The notes beneath the pieces are model-generated. The model searched no databases. It was not told where the DNA came from and was given only the letters and a program-made list of their open reading frames with translations. Shown piece by piece: positions 48,450 through 58,072 of a stretch of DNA of 64,000 nt. The number at the start of each line of letters is the position of its first letter. Position 1 is the first letter of the stretch. This stretch comes from Pseudomonas delhiensis (GTDB lineage: Bacteria > Pseudomonadota > Gammaproteobacteria > Pseudomonadales > Pseudomonadaceae). The stretch spans positions 1 to 64,000 of the forward strand of contig NZ_FZPC01000016.1 of assembly GCF_900187975.1 (NCBI RefSeq), given 5' to 3'. The translations under genes and the position numbers were made by a program.

Positions 48450-49766
48450 CTACGGTTCCTCCTGCGCCCCCGTGGTATCGCGGATCAGCGTCGCCGCCTT
48501 CAACTCCGGCCTGGGCTGGCTGCGCAGGGCCTTCACCTGGCCGGCGTCCACCGCTTCGGCCTGGTTGCCCCAGCTGCTGCGGATGAAGTTGACCACCTCG
48601 GCCACCTGCTGGTCCGACAGCCGCCAGGCGAAGCCGGGCATGCTGAAGGTGGACGGCGCCGTCGCCGTGGCCGGCAGGGTGTGGCCGTCGAGCACGATGT
48701 GGATCAGCGAGGTGGCGTCCGCGCTCTGCAGCACTGGGTTGCCGGCCAGCGCCGGGAACACCCGGGCGTAGCCCTTGCCGTCGGTGCGGTGGCAGGCGGC
48801 GCAGTTGTCGACGTAGAGCGCGGCGCCGGCCTTGCCGTCGTCGCCCTTCCACAGCGCCTCGGCGACCTGGCGGTCCTCCTGGAACGGCTTGTCGTCCGGG
48901 TTCACCGGCGACAGCGTCTTGAGGTAGCGGGCGATGGCGGTCAGGTCGGCATCGGTCATGTACTGCATGCTGTGCTCCACCACGTCGCCCATGCCGCCGA
49001 ACACCGCGGTGCGCTCGGTGCGCCCGGTCTTGAGGAAGGCGACGATCTCCGCCTCGCTCCAGCTGCCCAGGCCGTCCTTGTGGTCGCCGCGCAGGTTCTT
49101 GGCGATCCAGCCCTCCAGCGGCGCGCTGCCGGCCAGGTAGGCCGGGCCGTCGGCGGCGCTCAGCGCCTTCTCCTGCATGGTCGGCGCCCGTGGCGTGTGG
49201 CAGGCGCCGCAGTGGCCCAGGCCCTCCACCAGGTAGGCGCCGCGGGCCACGGCCGGGTCGTTGCCGGCGGCCGCGAAGGGCTTCACCTCCGGGGCGAACA
49301 GGTTGCGCCAGATCGCCAGCGGCCAGCGCATGCTCAACGGCCAGGGGATGTCGCTGTCCTTGTTCTCCTGCACCACCGGCGCCACGCCGTGCATGAAGTA
49401 GGCGTAGAGCGCGCGCATGTCCTCGTCGCTGACGCGGGCGTAGGAGGGGTACGGCATGGCCGGGTACAGGGTGCTGCCACCCTTGCCGATACCCTGGCGC
49501 ACCGCGCGCTCGAAGTCCTCGTAGCTGTAGTTGCCGATGCCGGTCTTGTCCGGGGTGATGTTGGTCGAGTAAATGGTGCCGATGGGCGTCGCCATCGGCA
49601 GGCCGCCGGCGAACGGCTGGCCGCCCTTGGCGGTGTGGCAGGCCACGCAGTCGCCGGCGCGGGCCAGGTATTCGCCCTGCTTCACCTGTGCCGGGTCGGC
49701 GGCGTCGGCGGCGTGCAGCGCGGTGCTGGCGGCCAGGGCCAGGGCGGCGATGGGGAATCTCTTCAT
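48450..49766 (-). CDS. Gluconate 2-dehydrogenase cytochrome c subunit
   Basis: This 438-residue periplasmic trihaem cytochrome c has a signal peptide (first 23 residues, ending HAADA) and three CxxCH sites (CVACH at 40-44, CGACH near 188 and CAACH near 330), each with a distal methionine such as in TLYPAMPYP. It carries electrons from the dehydrogenase subunit to ubiquinone. GGAGGCTGGAGC is the ribosome site; the frame continues upstream through the next gene but that is a shadow. It is the last of three co-directional genes (gamma, FAD and cytochrome subunits) with gaps of 4 and 11 bases. It matches PA2266 in position. Confidence 0.93.
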   Translation of the reverse strand: MKRFPIAALALAASTALHAADAADPAQVKQGEYLARAGDCVACHTAKGGQPFAGGLPMATPIGTIYSTNITPDKTGIGNYSYEDFERAVRQGIGKGGSTLYPAMPYPSYARVSDEDMRALYAYFMHGVAPVVQENKDSDIPWPLSMRWPLAIWRNLFAPEVKPFAAAGNDPAVARGAYLVEGLGHCGACHTPRAPTMQEKALSAADGPAYLAGSAPLEGWIAKNLRGDHKDGLGSWSEAEIVAFLKTGRTERTAVFGGMGDVVEHSMQYMTDADLTAIARYLKTLSPVNPDDKPFQEDRQVAEALWKGDDGKAGAALYVDNCAACHRTDGKGYARVFPALAGNPVLQSADATSLIHIVLDGHTLPATATAPSTFSMPGFAWRLSDQQVAEVVNFIRSSWGNQAEAVDAGQVKALRSQPRPELKAATLIRDTTGAQEEP

Positions 49767-49777
49767 GCTCCAGCCTC

Positions 49778-51565
49778 CTATGCCTGCACCAGCGGGCCCG
49801 GGTTCTTCAGGTACACCTCGCGGATGGCCCGCGCCGACCAGTAGGTCAGCGCCGCCACCAGCCCGGTGGGGTTGTAGCCCAGGCCCTGGGGGAAGGCCGA
49901 GGCGCCGGGCACGAACACGTTGTGCACGTCCCACACCTGCAGGTAGCGGTTCAGCGCGCTGGTCTTGGGGTCGGTGCCCATGATCGCCCCGCCGTTGAGG
50001 TGGGTGGTCTGGTACACGGTGGCGTCGAAGTGCTGGCCGAATTCCTTCATGGGCGCGGTGACCACCTTGGCGCCCATGGCATCGGCGATCTTGCGCATCT
50101 GCGCGACCATGAAGCGGTTCATCTTCACGTCGTTGTCCTTCCAGTCGAAGGTCATGCGCAGCAGCGGCTGGCCGTAGGCGTCCTTGTAGACCGGGTCGAG
50201 GTCCAGGTAGTTGTCGCGGTAGGACTGGTGCGCGCCGTGGGTGTCCATCGCCAGCATGTGCCGGTAGCTGTCGGCCAGGGCGGCCTTCCAGGCGCTGCCC
50301 CACTTGGGCGTGCCCGGCGGCACCTTGGCCCCGGCGATGGGCTTGGTGCCGGCCTGGTTGACCCAGAACGGCGAGCCGCCGACGAAGCCGTGGGGGCCGT
50401 GGTCGAAGTTGTCGGCGTTGAAGTCGTCCACCGCCACGCCGTTGCCGCCGGCGCCGATGAAGGGGTTGGTGTGGTGGCTGGCCTTGTCGAAGAAGGCGCT
50501 CACCGTGGAGATGTTCTGGAAGGCGAAGTTGCGCCCCACCACGCCCTCGTTCTTCAGCGGGTCGTAGGGCTTGCCGATGCCCGAGAGCAGCATCAGGCGC
50601 ACGTTGTTGAACTGGAAGGCGCCGAGGATCACCAGGTCCGCCGGCTGCTCCACTTCGCGGCCCTGGGCGTCGACGTAGGTCACGCCGGTGGCCAGGTCCT
50701 TCTCGGCGTTGAGGTTCACCCGCAGCACGTGGGCGTTGTTGCGCAGCTCGAAGTTCGGCACCTGGCGCAGCGCCGGCAGGATGTTCACGTTGGGCGAGGC
50801 CTTGGAGTACATGTAGCAGGCATAGCCGCTGCAGAAGCCGCAGAAGTTGCACGGCCCCATCTGCGCGCCGTAGGGGTTGGTGTAGGGCCCGGAGGTGTTG
50901 GCCGACGGCAGGTTGTAGGGGTGGTAGCCGACCTCGCGGGCGGCCTTCTCGAACAGCTGCGCGGACACGGTGTTCTTCTGCGCCGGCAGCGGGAAGTCGC
51001 TGGAACGGTCGGCGGCGAAGGGGTTGCCGCCCTTGTCGCGGCCCACCACCTGGCCCTTGACCGACCAGGCCGTGCCGGAGGTGCCGAAGACCTTCTCGGC
51101 GAAGTCGAAGTACGGCTCCAGCTCGTCGTAGCCGACGCCGAAGTCCTGGATGGTCATGCCCTCGGGGATGAAGGCCTTGCCGTAGCGTTCCTCGTAGTGG
51201 CTGCGCAGGCGCAGCTCCACCGGGTCGACGCGGAAATGCACGCCCGACCAGTGCAGCCCCGCCCCGCCGGTACCGGTGCCGGGCAGGAAGGCGCCGAACT
51301 GCCGGTAGGGCACGGCCATGTCGTTCAGGCCATGGCGCAGGGTCACGGTCTCGCGGGAGATGTCCATGAACAGCTTCTTGCGCGAGTTGTAGGTCAGCTC
51401 GTCCATGGTCTGCGGGTAGACGCCGTCGGGGTAGGTGTCGCGGGCCGGGCCGCGCTCCAGGGCCACCACCTGCAGGCCCGCCTCGGTCAGCTCCTTGGCC
51501 ATGATGGCGCCGGTCCAGCCGAACCCGACGATGACCGCGTCGACTTTCTTCAATACCTGGGCCAT
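49778..51565 (-). CDS. Gluconate 2-dehydrogenase FAD subunit (GMC oxidoreductase)
   Basis: This 595-residue flavoprotein of the GMC family oxidises D-gluconate to 2-ketogluconate in the periplasm. The FAD motif is VIVGFGWTGAIMAKELTEAGLQVV (about 11-34). The second GMC region is NVRLMLLSGIGKPYDP near 315-330, and the C-terminal catalytic block is GGAIMGTDPKTSALNRYLQVWDVHNVFVPGASAFPQGLGYNPT near 525-567. It has no signal peptide of its own and should be exported together with the Tat-signal gamma subunit, as in related complexes. It lies between the gamma and cytochrome genes. Alternative substrates such as sorbitol or 2-ketogluconate are possible, but the downstream kgu operon supports gluconate. 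Confidence 0.93.
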   Translation of the reverse strand: MAQVLKKVDAVIVGFGWTGAIMAKELTEAGLQVVALERGPARDTYPDGVYPQTMDELTYNSRKKLFMDISRETVTLRHGLNDMAVPYRQFGAFLPGTGTGGAGLHWSGVHFRVDPVELRLRSHYEERYGKAFIPEGMTIQDFGVGYDELEPYFDFAEKVFGTSGTAWSVKGQVVGRDKGGNPFAADRSSDFPLPAQKNTVSAQLFEKAAREVGYHPYNLPSANTSGPYTNPYGAQMGPCNFCGFCSGYACYMYSKASPNVNILPALRQVPNFELRNNAHVLRVNLNAEKDLATGVTYVDAQGREVEQPADLVILGAFQFNNVRLMLLSGIGKPYDPLKNEGVVGRNFAFQNISTVSAFFDKASHHTNPFIGAGGNGVAVDDFNADNFDHGPHGFVGGSPFWVNQAGTKPIAGAKVPPGTPKWGSAWKAALADSYRHMLAMDTHGAHQSYRDNYLDLDPVYKDAYGQPLLRMTFDWKDNDVKMNRFMVAQMRKIADAMGAKVVTAPMKEFGQHFDATVYQTTHLNGGAIMGTDPKTSALNRYLQVWDVHNVFVPGASAFPQGLGYNPTGLVAALTYWSARAIREVYLKNPGPLVQA

Positions 51566-51569
51566 CGCC

Positions 51570-52328
51570 TCAACCTCGCTCGCCGCTGATGGAAACCGGG
51601 GGGAAGGGATAGCGCTCGTCGCGCTCCACCCAGTCCATGAAGTCGGCGCGGGCGCCGGGGAAGCCGATCAGCTTCCAGCCGGCCAGGCCCTGGTTGCCAC
51701 CGTGGAGCGGGTCGCTGAAGAAGCCTTCGCGGGTGTTCAGCCAGAGCATGGCGAAGAAGGTCGCCGCCGGCACCGACTGGAACGCGGCCTTGCCGGCGTC
51801 CAGGGTCTCCAGCGCCTGCTGTTGCTGCGCGGCGTCCAGTCCGGCGAAGGGCTTGCCCCACTGCGCCTGGCACCAGGCGTCGGTTTCCTGGATGCCCAGG
51901 CGGTAGATCTCCTGCGGGCTGAGCTTGAGCTGGTAGCCCAGTTCCGCCGGGGCGTCCGGGTGGAAGGGCCCCTGCATGTACCAGAGCCCGCCGCTGCCGT
52001 AGCGGGTGTTCAGCTGGCGGTCGATGAACTCCGGCACGCCGGCGTCCGCCGCCCCCGGCCCCAGCCCGTCGGTGGGGATGAGCACGGCCACGGCGGCCTG
52101 GACGAATGCCCATTCCCGGGCGGTGAAGAAGGTCGGCTGGTAGGCGCGCGCCCCACCCTGCCCCGGCTCGGCGGCGGGTTGCGGGGCAGGCGCGGGCTGG
52201 GCCGGCTCGCCGAGCACCACGTTGCCCACCCCGGCGCCGGCCAGGGTGGCCACCGGGATCAGCGTCAGGGACTTGCGCAGGAACTCGCGCCGCGCCGGTT
52301 GCGCGGCGCTGGGGTCTTCGTTGGACAT
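51570..52328 (-). CDS. Gluconate 2-dehydrogenase gamma subunit (subunit 3)
   Basis: This 252-residue protein of the gluconate 2-dehydrogenase subunit 3 family has a twin-arginine signal (RREFLRKSLTL at 13-23) followed by a hydrophobic stretch and a cleavage region near residue 38. The mature part contains FFTAREWAFVQAAVAVLIPTD and GAADAGVPEFIDRQL typical of the family. It probably carries the FAD subunit through the Tat translocon and supports its maturation. It is the first gene of the three-gene dehydrogenase operon. AGGAGATACCC precedes the start. The promoter lies in the repeat-rich gap upstream; no PtxS-type palindrome was found there. Confidence 0.92.
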   Translation of the reverse strand: MSNEDPSAAQPARREFLRKSLTLIPVATLAGAGVGNVVLGEPAQPAPAPQPAAEPGQGGARAYQPTFFTAREWAFVQAAVAVLIPTDGLGPGAADAGVPEFIDRQLNTRYGSGGLWYMQGPFHPDAPAELGYQLKLSPQEIYRLGIQETDAWCQAQWGKPFAGLDAAQQQQALETLDAGKAAFQSVPAATFFAMLWLNTREGFFSDPLHGGNQGLAGWKLIGFPGARADFMDWVERDERYPFPPVSISGERG

Positions 52329-52697
52329 GGCTGGGTATCTCCTTTTTCCAACAGGTCAATCAGGTCGTGTAAGGCTTGGCGCCCCTCTCCCGCCGTGGCT
52401 GCAAGGCGTTCGGGGCTGTTGTAGGTTCGTGGCGGTAAGCATAGGTGGCGACGGCGGGCCCGGAGGTTTCTGTGGAAACCCGTAGGGCGCATAACGCCCA
52501 CGGCGTTATCCGCCATGATCGCGGACGGAGTCCGCTCCTACGGTTACAGGGAGCACGGTCGTAGGAGCGGGCCCTGCCCGCGATTCGCGCGCAGGGCGCG
52601 CTCCTACAGGGGAATGGCATGGCTCGGGCAGCGCAGGAGCGGCCAACGGCGGATAACCGCGAACGGTTATTCGCCCTACGCCATTGGCCTCCCGCAT
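52329..52697. repeat. Repeat-rich gap between gluconate dehydrogenase and lactonase genes
   Basis: 369 bases without a gene. Visible elements are GTAGGGCGCATAACGCCCACGGCGTTATCCGCC (52482-52514), a REP half GCGGACGGAGTCCGCTCCTACGG (52521-52544), a full REP palindrome CGTAGGAGCGGGCCC...GGCGCGCTCCTACAG (52559-52609), and GCGGATAACCGCGAACGGTTATTCGCC (52650-52676), the same inverted unit as in the 118-bp repeat. The promoter of the gluconate dehydrogenase operon must lie at the left end. Confidence 0.8.
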
Positions 52698-53864
52698 TCA
52701 GCGCAGGAACTTGAGGTCCGAGGGCGCATCGATGGCGAGCTTCTGCAGCGTCTCGCCCAGCTTGCCGCTGGCCGGGTCGCGGCGCATGACCACGACCTGG
52801 TTGCTCTTCTGGTTGGCCACCAGCAGGAAGCGGCCGCTGGGGTCCAGGCTGAACTCGCGCGGCTCGACGCCTTCCACCGGGCGCCGCTGCAATTCCTTCA
52901 ACTGGCCGCTGGCCGGGTCCACCGCGTACACCAGCAGTTCGCTGGCCTTGCCGCGGTTGCTGGCGTAGAGGAAGCGCCCGTCCGGCGACAGGTGCACGGC
53001 GGCGGCGGCCTTGTGCGCGGCGTCCTGGCCGGCGGCCATGTCCACCAGTTGCTTGCGCTGCAGCTGGCCGTCGCGCACCTCGAACATGGCGATCTGCCCC
53101 GCCATCTCCAGGGTCAGGTAGGCGTAGCGGCCGTCGCGGCTGAACAGCAGGTGGCGCGGGCCGCTGCCCGGCGGCAGGTCCACCGCCGGCGGCTGCGCCG
53201 GGCTCAGCGGGTGCTCGCGGTTGGCGGCGTCGTAGCGGTAGACGAAGACCTTGTCCGCCCCCAGGTCCTGCACGTACACATGGCGCCCGTCCACCCCGGA
53301 CACCACCGAGTGCACGTGGCTGCTGGCCTGGCGCTCGGGGTTGACGCGGGAGGCGCCGTGGCGCTCCTGCTGCACCACCCCGGTCAGCTGGCCCTGCTCG
53401 TCGATGCCCAGCACCGCGAGGTTGCCGCCGGGGTCGGGGTGCACCGCGTAGTTGGCCACGAACAGGTGCCTTCCGCCGGCCGCCAGGCTGGAATGGGTGG
53501 GCTCGTCGCCGCGGCTTTCCACCTGGTTCAGCGGGCTCAGCTGGTGGCTGGCCGGGTCGATGGCGAAGGCGCTGACCTTGCCGACCACGTCCCTGCCGCC
53601 GGGGCCGTTCTCGTTGACGGCGTACAGGCGCGTCTGGTCGGGGCCCAGGGTCAGCCAGGAGGGGTTCTCGCCGGGCACCACCTGCAGCGGCCTGGCCTGG
53701 ATCCGGCCATTGGCGCTGTCGAAGCGGTAACGGTAGATGCCCTGGCTGCCGGCACCGGTGTAGGTGCCGACCAGCAGGTCGTAGTACTGGGCGGCGCCGG
53801 CCGGGCCGGCGAACAGGCCGGTGCTGGCGCACAGTAGCAGGGTCAGGGCGGCAGGTTTGAACAT
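52698..53864 (-). CDS. Secreted lactonase, 7-bladed beta-propeller (YbhE-like)
   Basis: This 388-residue protein of the 6-phosphogluconolactonase (YbhE) family has a Sec signal peptide (first 24 residues, ending GPAGAAQ). The propeller motifs YYDLLVGTYTGAGSQGIYRYRFD, NPSWLTLGPDQTRLYAVNE, GRHLFVANYA, VQDLGADKVFVYRYD and GPRHLLFSRDGRYAYLTLE recur along the chain. In the periplasm it may open glucono-delta-lactone to gluconate, feeding the adjacent gluconate dehydrogenase; this is inference. The start MFKPAAL has AGGACA upstream; an ATG ten codons earlier would spoil the signal peptide. It lies between the dehydrogenase genes and kguD, all on the same strand. Confidence 0.88.
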   Translation of the reverse strand: MFKPAALTLLLCASTGLFAGPAGAAQYYDLLVGTYTGAGSQGIYRYRFDSANGRIQARPLQVVPGENPSWLTLGPDQTRLYAVNENGPGGRDVVGKVSAFAIDPASHQLSPLNQVESRGDEPTHSSLAAGGRHLFVANYAVHPDPGGNLAVLGIDEQGQLTGVVQQERHGASRVNPERQASSHVHSVVSGVDGRHVYVQDLGADKVFVYRYDAANREHPLSPAQPPAVDLPPGSGPRHLLFSRDGRYAYLTLEMAGQIAMFEVRDGQLQRKQLVDMAAGQDAAHKAAAAVHLSPDGRFLYASNRGKASELLVYAVDPASGQLKELQRRPVEGVEPREFSLDPSGRFLLVANQKSNQVVVMRRDPASGKLGETLQKLAIDAPSDLKFLR

Positions 53865-53924
53865 GGCAGTGTGTCCTTGGCAACGGGGGTCCATCTGGGT
53901 GGGACCGGCCTCATGGGGGGTGGT

Positions 53925-54911
53925 TCAGCCGGATCGACGGGCCCAGGCGCCGGGGTTGACCAGGTTCGCCGGGCGCTCGCCGGCCAGCGCGGCCAGCAGG
54001 TTGTCGACCGCGCAGCGGGCCATGGCCTCGCGGGTATCCCCGGTGGCCGAGCCGATGTGCGGCGTCGCCACCAGGTTGTCCAGTTGCAGCAGCGGCGAAT
54101 CCGCCGGCAGCGGCTCGCGGACGAACACGTCCAGCCCGGCGCCGCGGATGCGCCGCTCGCCCAGGGCCCGCAACAGCGCCTCTTCGTCCACCACGCGGCC
54201 GCGGGAGATGTTCACCAGGATGGCCGAGGGCTTCATCAGCGCCAGCTCGCGCTCGCCGATCAGCCCTTCCGTTTCAGCACTCAGCGGCACGCACAGGCAG
54301 ACGAAGTCGGCCTCGCCCAGCAGCGCCTCCAGCGGCAGGTGGCGCGCGCCGTGGCGGGCCTCCACTTCCGGCCGCGGCCGCCGCGCGCTGTACAGCACGC
54401 GCATGCCGAAGCCGGCCTGGGCGCGGCGCGCCAGGGCCTCGCCGATGCGGCCCATGCCGACGATGCCGAGGGTCTTGCCGTGCACGTCGCAGCCGAACTG
54501 CGCTGGGCCTATGCCGGCCTGCCAGTGGCCGGCGCGGATCCAGCGGTCCAGCTCGGCCACCCGCCGGGCGCTGGCCAGCAGCAGGGCGAAGCCGGTGTCG
54601 GCGGTGGTCTCGGTCAGCACGTCGGGGGTGTTGGTGAGCAGCACGCCGCGGCGGTCCAGCTCGGCGATGTCGTAGTTGTCCACGCCCACCGAGACGCTGG
54701 ACACCACCTCCAGCTGCGGCGCCAGGTCCAGCAGCCCGGCGTCCAGGCGCAGGCTGGCGCCCAGCAGGCCCCGGGCGCCGGGCAGCGCCGCGCGCAGGCG
54801 GGCCAGGCCGTCGGCGGCCGGGTCCTCGACCAGGGTCACGTCGGCGTGGGCCTGCAGGCGCTGCATCAGCGCGTCGGACAGGCGCTTGTAGAGGACGATG
54901 CGTTTCTTCAT
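53925..54911 (-). CDS. kguD: 2-ketogluconate (6-phosphate) reductase, D-2-hydroxyacid dehydrogenase family
   Basis: This 328-residue NAD(P)H-dependent D-2-hydroxyacid dehydrogenase has the nucleotide motif GIVGMGRIGEALARRA (about 148-163) and the catalytic trio typical of the family: Arg in NISRGRVVDEEAL, Glu in LDVFVREPLP and His in ATPHIGSATG. It reduces 2-keto-6-phosphogluconate to 6-phosphogluconate, which enters the Entner-Doudoroff pathway. It is fourth in kguE-kguK-kguT-kguD, 12 bases after kguT, matching PA2263. GGAAGACACGACC is the ribosome site. A plain 2-ketogluconate or glyoxylate reductase is the alternative, but the operon decides. Confidence 0.92.
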   Translation of the reverse strand: MKKRIVLYKRLSDALMQRLQAHADVTLVEDPAADGLARLRAALPGARGLLGASLRLDAGLLDLAPQLEVVSSVSVGVDNYDIAELDRRGVLLTNTPDVLTETTADTGFALLLASARRVAELDRWIRAGHWQAGIGPAQFGCDVHGKTLGIVGMGRIGEALARRAQAGFGMRVLYSARRPRPEVEARHGARHLPLEALLGEADFVCLCVPLSAETEGLIGERELALMKPSAILVNISRGRVVDEEALLRALGERRIRGAGLDVFVREPLPADSPLLQLDNLVATPHIGSATGDTREAMARCAVDNLLAALAGERPANLVNPGAWARRSG

Positions 54912-54923
54912 GGTCGTGTCTTC

Positions 54924-56201
54924 CTAGTGGCCCAGCGCCGGTCGAAGGCGCTCGGCTTTCTGCGAGGGGTTGAGGACGGCGGTCAGGGCCACGGCCGCCA
55001 GCAGCGAGCCGCACATGAACAGGTAGGAGGCGCCGGGCCCGCCGGTGGCGCCGTTGAGGTAGCCCACCAGCCAGGAACCGGAGAACGAGCCCAGCGCGCC
55101 CATGCTGTTGATCAGCGCCATGGCGCCGCCGGCGACGTTGCTCGGCAGCACCTCCGGGACGATGGCGAAGAACGGCCCGTAGGGCGCGTACATGCAGGCC
55201 CCGGCGAGCACCAGCAGCGCGTAGGAGGCCCAGAAGTGCTGACTGCCCAGGGCGTAGGAGCCGTAGAAGGCCAGCGCGGCGACCAGCAGCGGCGGCCAGA
55301 CGAAGCGCTTGCGCTTCTGCAGGCGGTCCGAGGCCCAGGACACCCCGAGCATGGCCAGCACCGCCACCAGGTACGGCAGCGCCGACAGCCAGCCGGCGCT
55401 GACGATGTCCAGGCCCGAGGCCTGCTTGAGGATCGACGGCAGCCAGAGCACGAAGCCGTAGACGCCGATGCTCCAGCAGAAGTACTGCAGGCAGAGGATG
55501 ATCACCTTCGGCGAGCGGAACGCCTCGCGGTAGTTCTTCATCGGCGCGATGCCCTGCTGCTCGGCGGCCAGGGCGCGCTGCAGCGCGGCCTTCTCGGCCT
55601 CGTCGAGCCACTTGGCCTGGGCCGGGCGGTCATCCACCAGGCGCCACCAGATGAAGGCCCAGAGCACCGCCGGCAGGCCCTCGATGATGAACATCCAGCG
55701 CCAGTCGAACCGGCTCACCAGGTAGCCGGAGAGCACCGACATCCAGAGGATGGTCACCGGGTTGCCGAGGATCAGGAAGGTATTGGCCCGCGAGCGTTCG
55801 GCGCGGGTGAACCAGTGGCAGAGGTAGATGAGCATGGCCGGCATCACCGCCGCCTCGACCACGCCGAGCAGGAAGCGGATGCCCACCAGCAGGTAGACGT
55901 CGCGGACCATGCCGGTCAGCGTGGCCAGGCCGCCCCAGAGGATCAGGCTGGCGAAGATCAGCTTCTTCACGCTGCGCTTCTCGGCGTAGATGGCCCCGGG
56001 CACCTGGAAGAAGAAGTAGCCGAGGAAGAACAGCGCGCCCAGCAGCGACGACAGCGCCGGGGTGATGTTCAGGTCCTCGGCCATCCCGGAGGCGGCGGCG
56101 AAGCCGTAGTTGGCGCGGTCCAGGTAGGCCAGGCTGTAGGTGACGAAGACGATGGGCATGATGTGCCACCAGCGGCGTGGGGCGAGTCGGTCGATCTGCA
56201 T
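54924..56201 (-). CDS. kguT: 2-ketogluconate transporter (MFS)
   Basis: This 425-residue inner-membrane transporter of the anion:cation symporter family in the MFS has twelve hydrophobic helices. The N-terminal signature YSLAYLDRANYGFAA near 22-36 is typical of sugar-acid transporters, as is the loop LGVVEAAVMPAMLIYLCHWFTRAERSRAN near 113-140. It should import 2-ketogluconate with protons. It lies between kguK and kguD and matches PA2262. AGGAGAAACGCC precedes the start. A central cytoplasmic loop (about 195-230, LDEAEKAALQRALAAEQQG) separates the two six-helix halves. Confidence 0.93.
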   Translation of the reverse strand: MQIDRLAPRRWWHIMPIVFVTYSLAYLDRANYGFAAASGMAEDLNITPALSSLLGALFFLGYFFFQVPGAIYAEKRSVKKLIFASLILWGGLATLTGMVRDVYLLVGIRFLLGVVEAAVMPAMLIYLCHWFTRAERSRANTFLILGNPVTILWMSVLSGYLVSRFDWRWMFIIEGLPAVLWAFIWWRLVDDRPAQAKWLDEAEKAALQRALAAEQQGIAPMKNYREAFRSPKVIILCLQYFCWSIGVYGFVLWLPSILKQASGLDIVSAGWLSALPYLVAVLAMLGVSWASDRLQKRKRFVWPPLLVAALAFYGSYALGSQHFWASYALLVLAGACMYAPYGPFFAIVPEVLPSNVAGGAMALINSMGALGSFSGSWLVGYLNGATGGPGASYLFMCGSLLAAVALTAVLNPSQKAERLRPALGH

Positions 56202-56267
56202 GGCGTTTCTCCTGAGCTTGTTGTTCTTGTCGCAACAGGTGCCGGCCGGGCCGGCGGGTTTCGGGGT

Positions 56268-57221
56268 TCAGGCACGCAGGCGCGCGTCGTGGGCTTCCAG
56301 TTCGTGGCGCTGCGGCAGGCCCTCCATGTCGCCGCGCGACTGCACCGCGCGGCTGCCGCACCAGTTGCCGCGGGCCACCGCCTGGCGCAGGTCGCGGCCT
56401 TCCAGCAGGGCACTGATCACGCCGACGGCGAAGGCGTCGCCGGCGCCCACGGTGTCCACCACCCGCGCCACCGGCTGCGGCGGCACCACGCCTTCGCGGC
56501 CGTCGGCGTCGCGGAAGTAGGCGCCCTCGGCGCCGAGCTTGATGGCCACGCATTCCACGCCCTGCTCAAGGTAGAAGCCGGCGATGGCCTCGGGCGACTG
56601 GCGCCCGCTCAGCAGGCGGCCCTCCTCCAGGCCCGGCAGCACCCAGTGGGCCTTGAACGCCAGGGCGTTGACCTCGCGCACCATGGTCGCGCGGTCCGGC
56701 CACAGCGAGGGGCGCAGGTTGGGGTCGAAGGAGACGCTGCGGCCGGCGGCGCACATGGCGTCCAGCAATTGCCGGGAGAGTTCGCGGCAGCTCGCCGACA
56801 GCGCCGGCGGGATGCCCGTGGCGTGCAGGTGGCGCGCCCGCAGCAGGCCCGGGCGCAGCAGCGCCGGGGACAGGCGGCTGGCCGCCGAGTTGCGGCGGAA
56901 GTACTCCACCCGCGGGTCGCTGCCGTCGTCGCAGCGGGCCTTGAGCTGGAAGCCGGTGGGGTGCTCGGCGTCGATCTCGACGCCGTCGCAGTCCAGCCCC
57001 TCGCGGCGCAGGCTGGCGAGCACGAAGCGGCCCAGGGAGTCGTCGCCCACCCGGCTCAGCCAGTTCACCCGCAAGCCCAGGCGCGCCAGGCCGATGGCCA
57101 CGTTGCTGTCGGCGCCGGCGATGCGCTTGCCGAAGCCCTCCACCTCGGCCAGGTCGCCGCACTGCTCGGCGACGAACATGGCCATGGTCTCGCCGAAGCA
57201 GAGCACGTCGTGTTCAGCCAT
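56268..57221 (-). CDS. kguK: 2-ketogluconate kinase (PfkB family)
   Basis: This 317-residue ribokinase-type sugar kinase phosphorylates 2-ketogluconate at C6. The first PfkB signature is [29 protein letters not shown] near 33-61, and the second, with the catalytic base, is [20 protein letters not shown] near 247-266 (Asp254 in GAGDAF). It overlaps kguE by eight bases, indicating translational coupling. It matches PA2261. A 2-keto-3-deoxygluconate kinase would look similar, but position between kguE and kguT supports the 2-ketogluconate call. Confidence 0.93.
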   Translation of the reverse strand: MAEHDVLCFGETMAMFVAEQCGDLAEVEGFGKRIAGADSNVAIGLARLGLRVNWLSRVGDDSLGRFVLASLRREGLDCDGVEIDAEHPTGFQLKARCDDGSDPRVEYFRRNSAASRLSPALLRPGLLRARHLHATGIPPALSASCRELSRQLLDAMCAAGRSVSFDPNLRPSLWPDRATMVREVNALAFKAHWVLPGLEEGRLLSGRQSPEAIAGFYLEQGVECVAIKLGAEGAYFRDADGREGVVPPQPVARVVDTVGAGDAFAVGVISALLEGRDLRQAVARGNWCGSRAVQSRGDMEGLPQRHELEAHDARLRA

Positions 57222-57990
57222 GGCGCACCTCCGGGGCGCGGCCCAGCTGCGCCAGTTGCTCGACCTGCTCGCGGGTCAGGCTGGCCAGGTCGTCGCCGGC
57301 CAGCGGGTATTCGATGGCGCGCGGCACCCCGGGGGCGAAGCGCGCCAGCAGCGCCTCCCACTCGTCGAGGTCGGCGGCCTGCGGCGGCACCGCCACCAGG
57401 CGCCCGTCCTCGCGGCGGCGCACCGCCTTGCAGTGCACGTAGCGCACCCAGGGCCCGAGCAGGCGCGCCGCCTGCTGCGGCGACTCGCCCTGCCAGTGCC
57501 AGTTGCCGATGTCGAAGGTCATGGCCAGCGGCAGGCCCAGTTCGCCGGCGCGGCGGAAGAAGCGCAGCAGCGGCTCGACGCGGCCGCCCTGGACGGTCTG
57601 GTCGTTCTCCACCAGCAGCACCGGCCCCTGCCCGAGCAAGGGGCGCAGGGCTTCGAGGTCGCACTCGTCGCGGTAGTGACCGAGGGAAACCTTCAGCGCC
57701 ACCGCACCGGCCTCCCCTGCCAGGCGCAGGCGCCCGGCCAGCGCCGGCTCCAGGCGGCCATCGGCGCGCCACAGCTCCAGCGGCGCCGAGTACAGGCTTT
57801 CCAGGCCCTGGGCGGCGCTGGCCGCGGCCAGGGCGGCGGCGTCGGGCAGCGCGTCGAAGAGTTCTTCGCGCCATTCGACGCGGCTCGCGCCGGCCTCGGC
57901 CAGCAGTTCCAGGTAGGCGGCCTGGCCCCGCTGCCGCACGGCATCGGCGCCGAAGCTGGACAGGCTGATGGATACGGGGTTCGCGTGCAT
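57214..57990 (-). CDS. kguE: KguE, sugar-phosphate isomerase/epimerase-like protein
   Basis: This 258-residue xylose-isomerase-like TIM barrel protein is the first gene of the kgu operon. Barrel strands and likely metal-binding acidic residues are seen in [40 protein letters not shown] and [10 protein letters not shown], where Glu, Asp and His occupy the positions used for metals in this family. The exact role of KguE is not established; an epimerase or isomerase step on 2-ketogluconate or its phosphate is assumed. It matches PA2260. An exact PtxS operator lies 28 bases upstream of its start codon (58019-58032). Confidence 0.9.
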   Translation of the reverse strand: MHANPVSISLSSFGADAVRQRGQAAYLELLAEAGASRVEWREELFDALPDAAALAAASAAQGLESLYSAPLELWRADGRLEPALAGRLRLAGEAGAVALKVSLGHYRDECDLEALRPLLGQGPVLLVENDQTVQGGRVEPLLRFFRRAGELGLPLAMTFDIGNWHWQGESPQQAARLLGPWVRYVHCKAVRRREDGRLVAVPPQAADLDEWEALLARFAPGVPRAIEYPLAGDDLASLTREQVEQLAQLGRAPEVRHG

Positions 57991-58018
57991 TGTTCTTGTC
58001 CTTCTCGTTCAGCCGGGA

Positions 58019-58032
58019 TGAAACCGGTTTCA
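58019..58032. promoter_or_regulatory. PtxS operator at kguE
   Basis: The exact palindrome TGAAACCGGTTTCA, the operator described for PtxS in Pseudomonas, lies 28 bases upstream of kguE and 40 bases after the ptxS stop codon. Release of PtxS by 2-ketogluconate is the established mode of induction. Confidence 0.93.
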
Positions 58033-58072
58033 TTTTCAGCCGAAAACCGCTGCGGCCTGGGCCGCAGCGGCT

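Noticed and set aside
48450..50852. An 800-codon frame that would fuse the cytochrome to an N-terminal extension
   Set aside because: The extension is the shadow of the GMC subunit gene; the true start has a strong ribosome site and a signal peptide.
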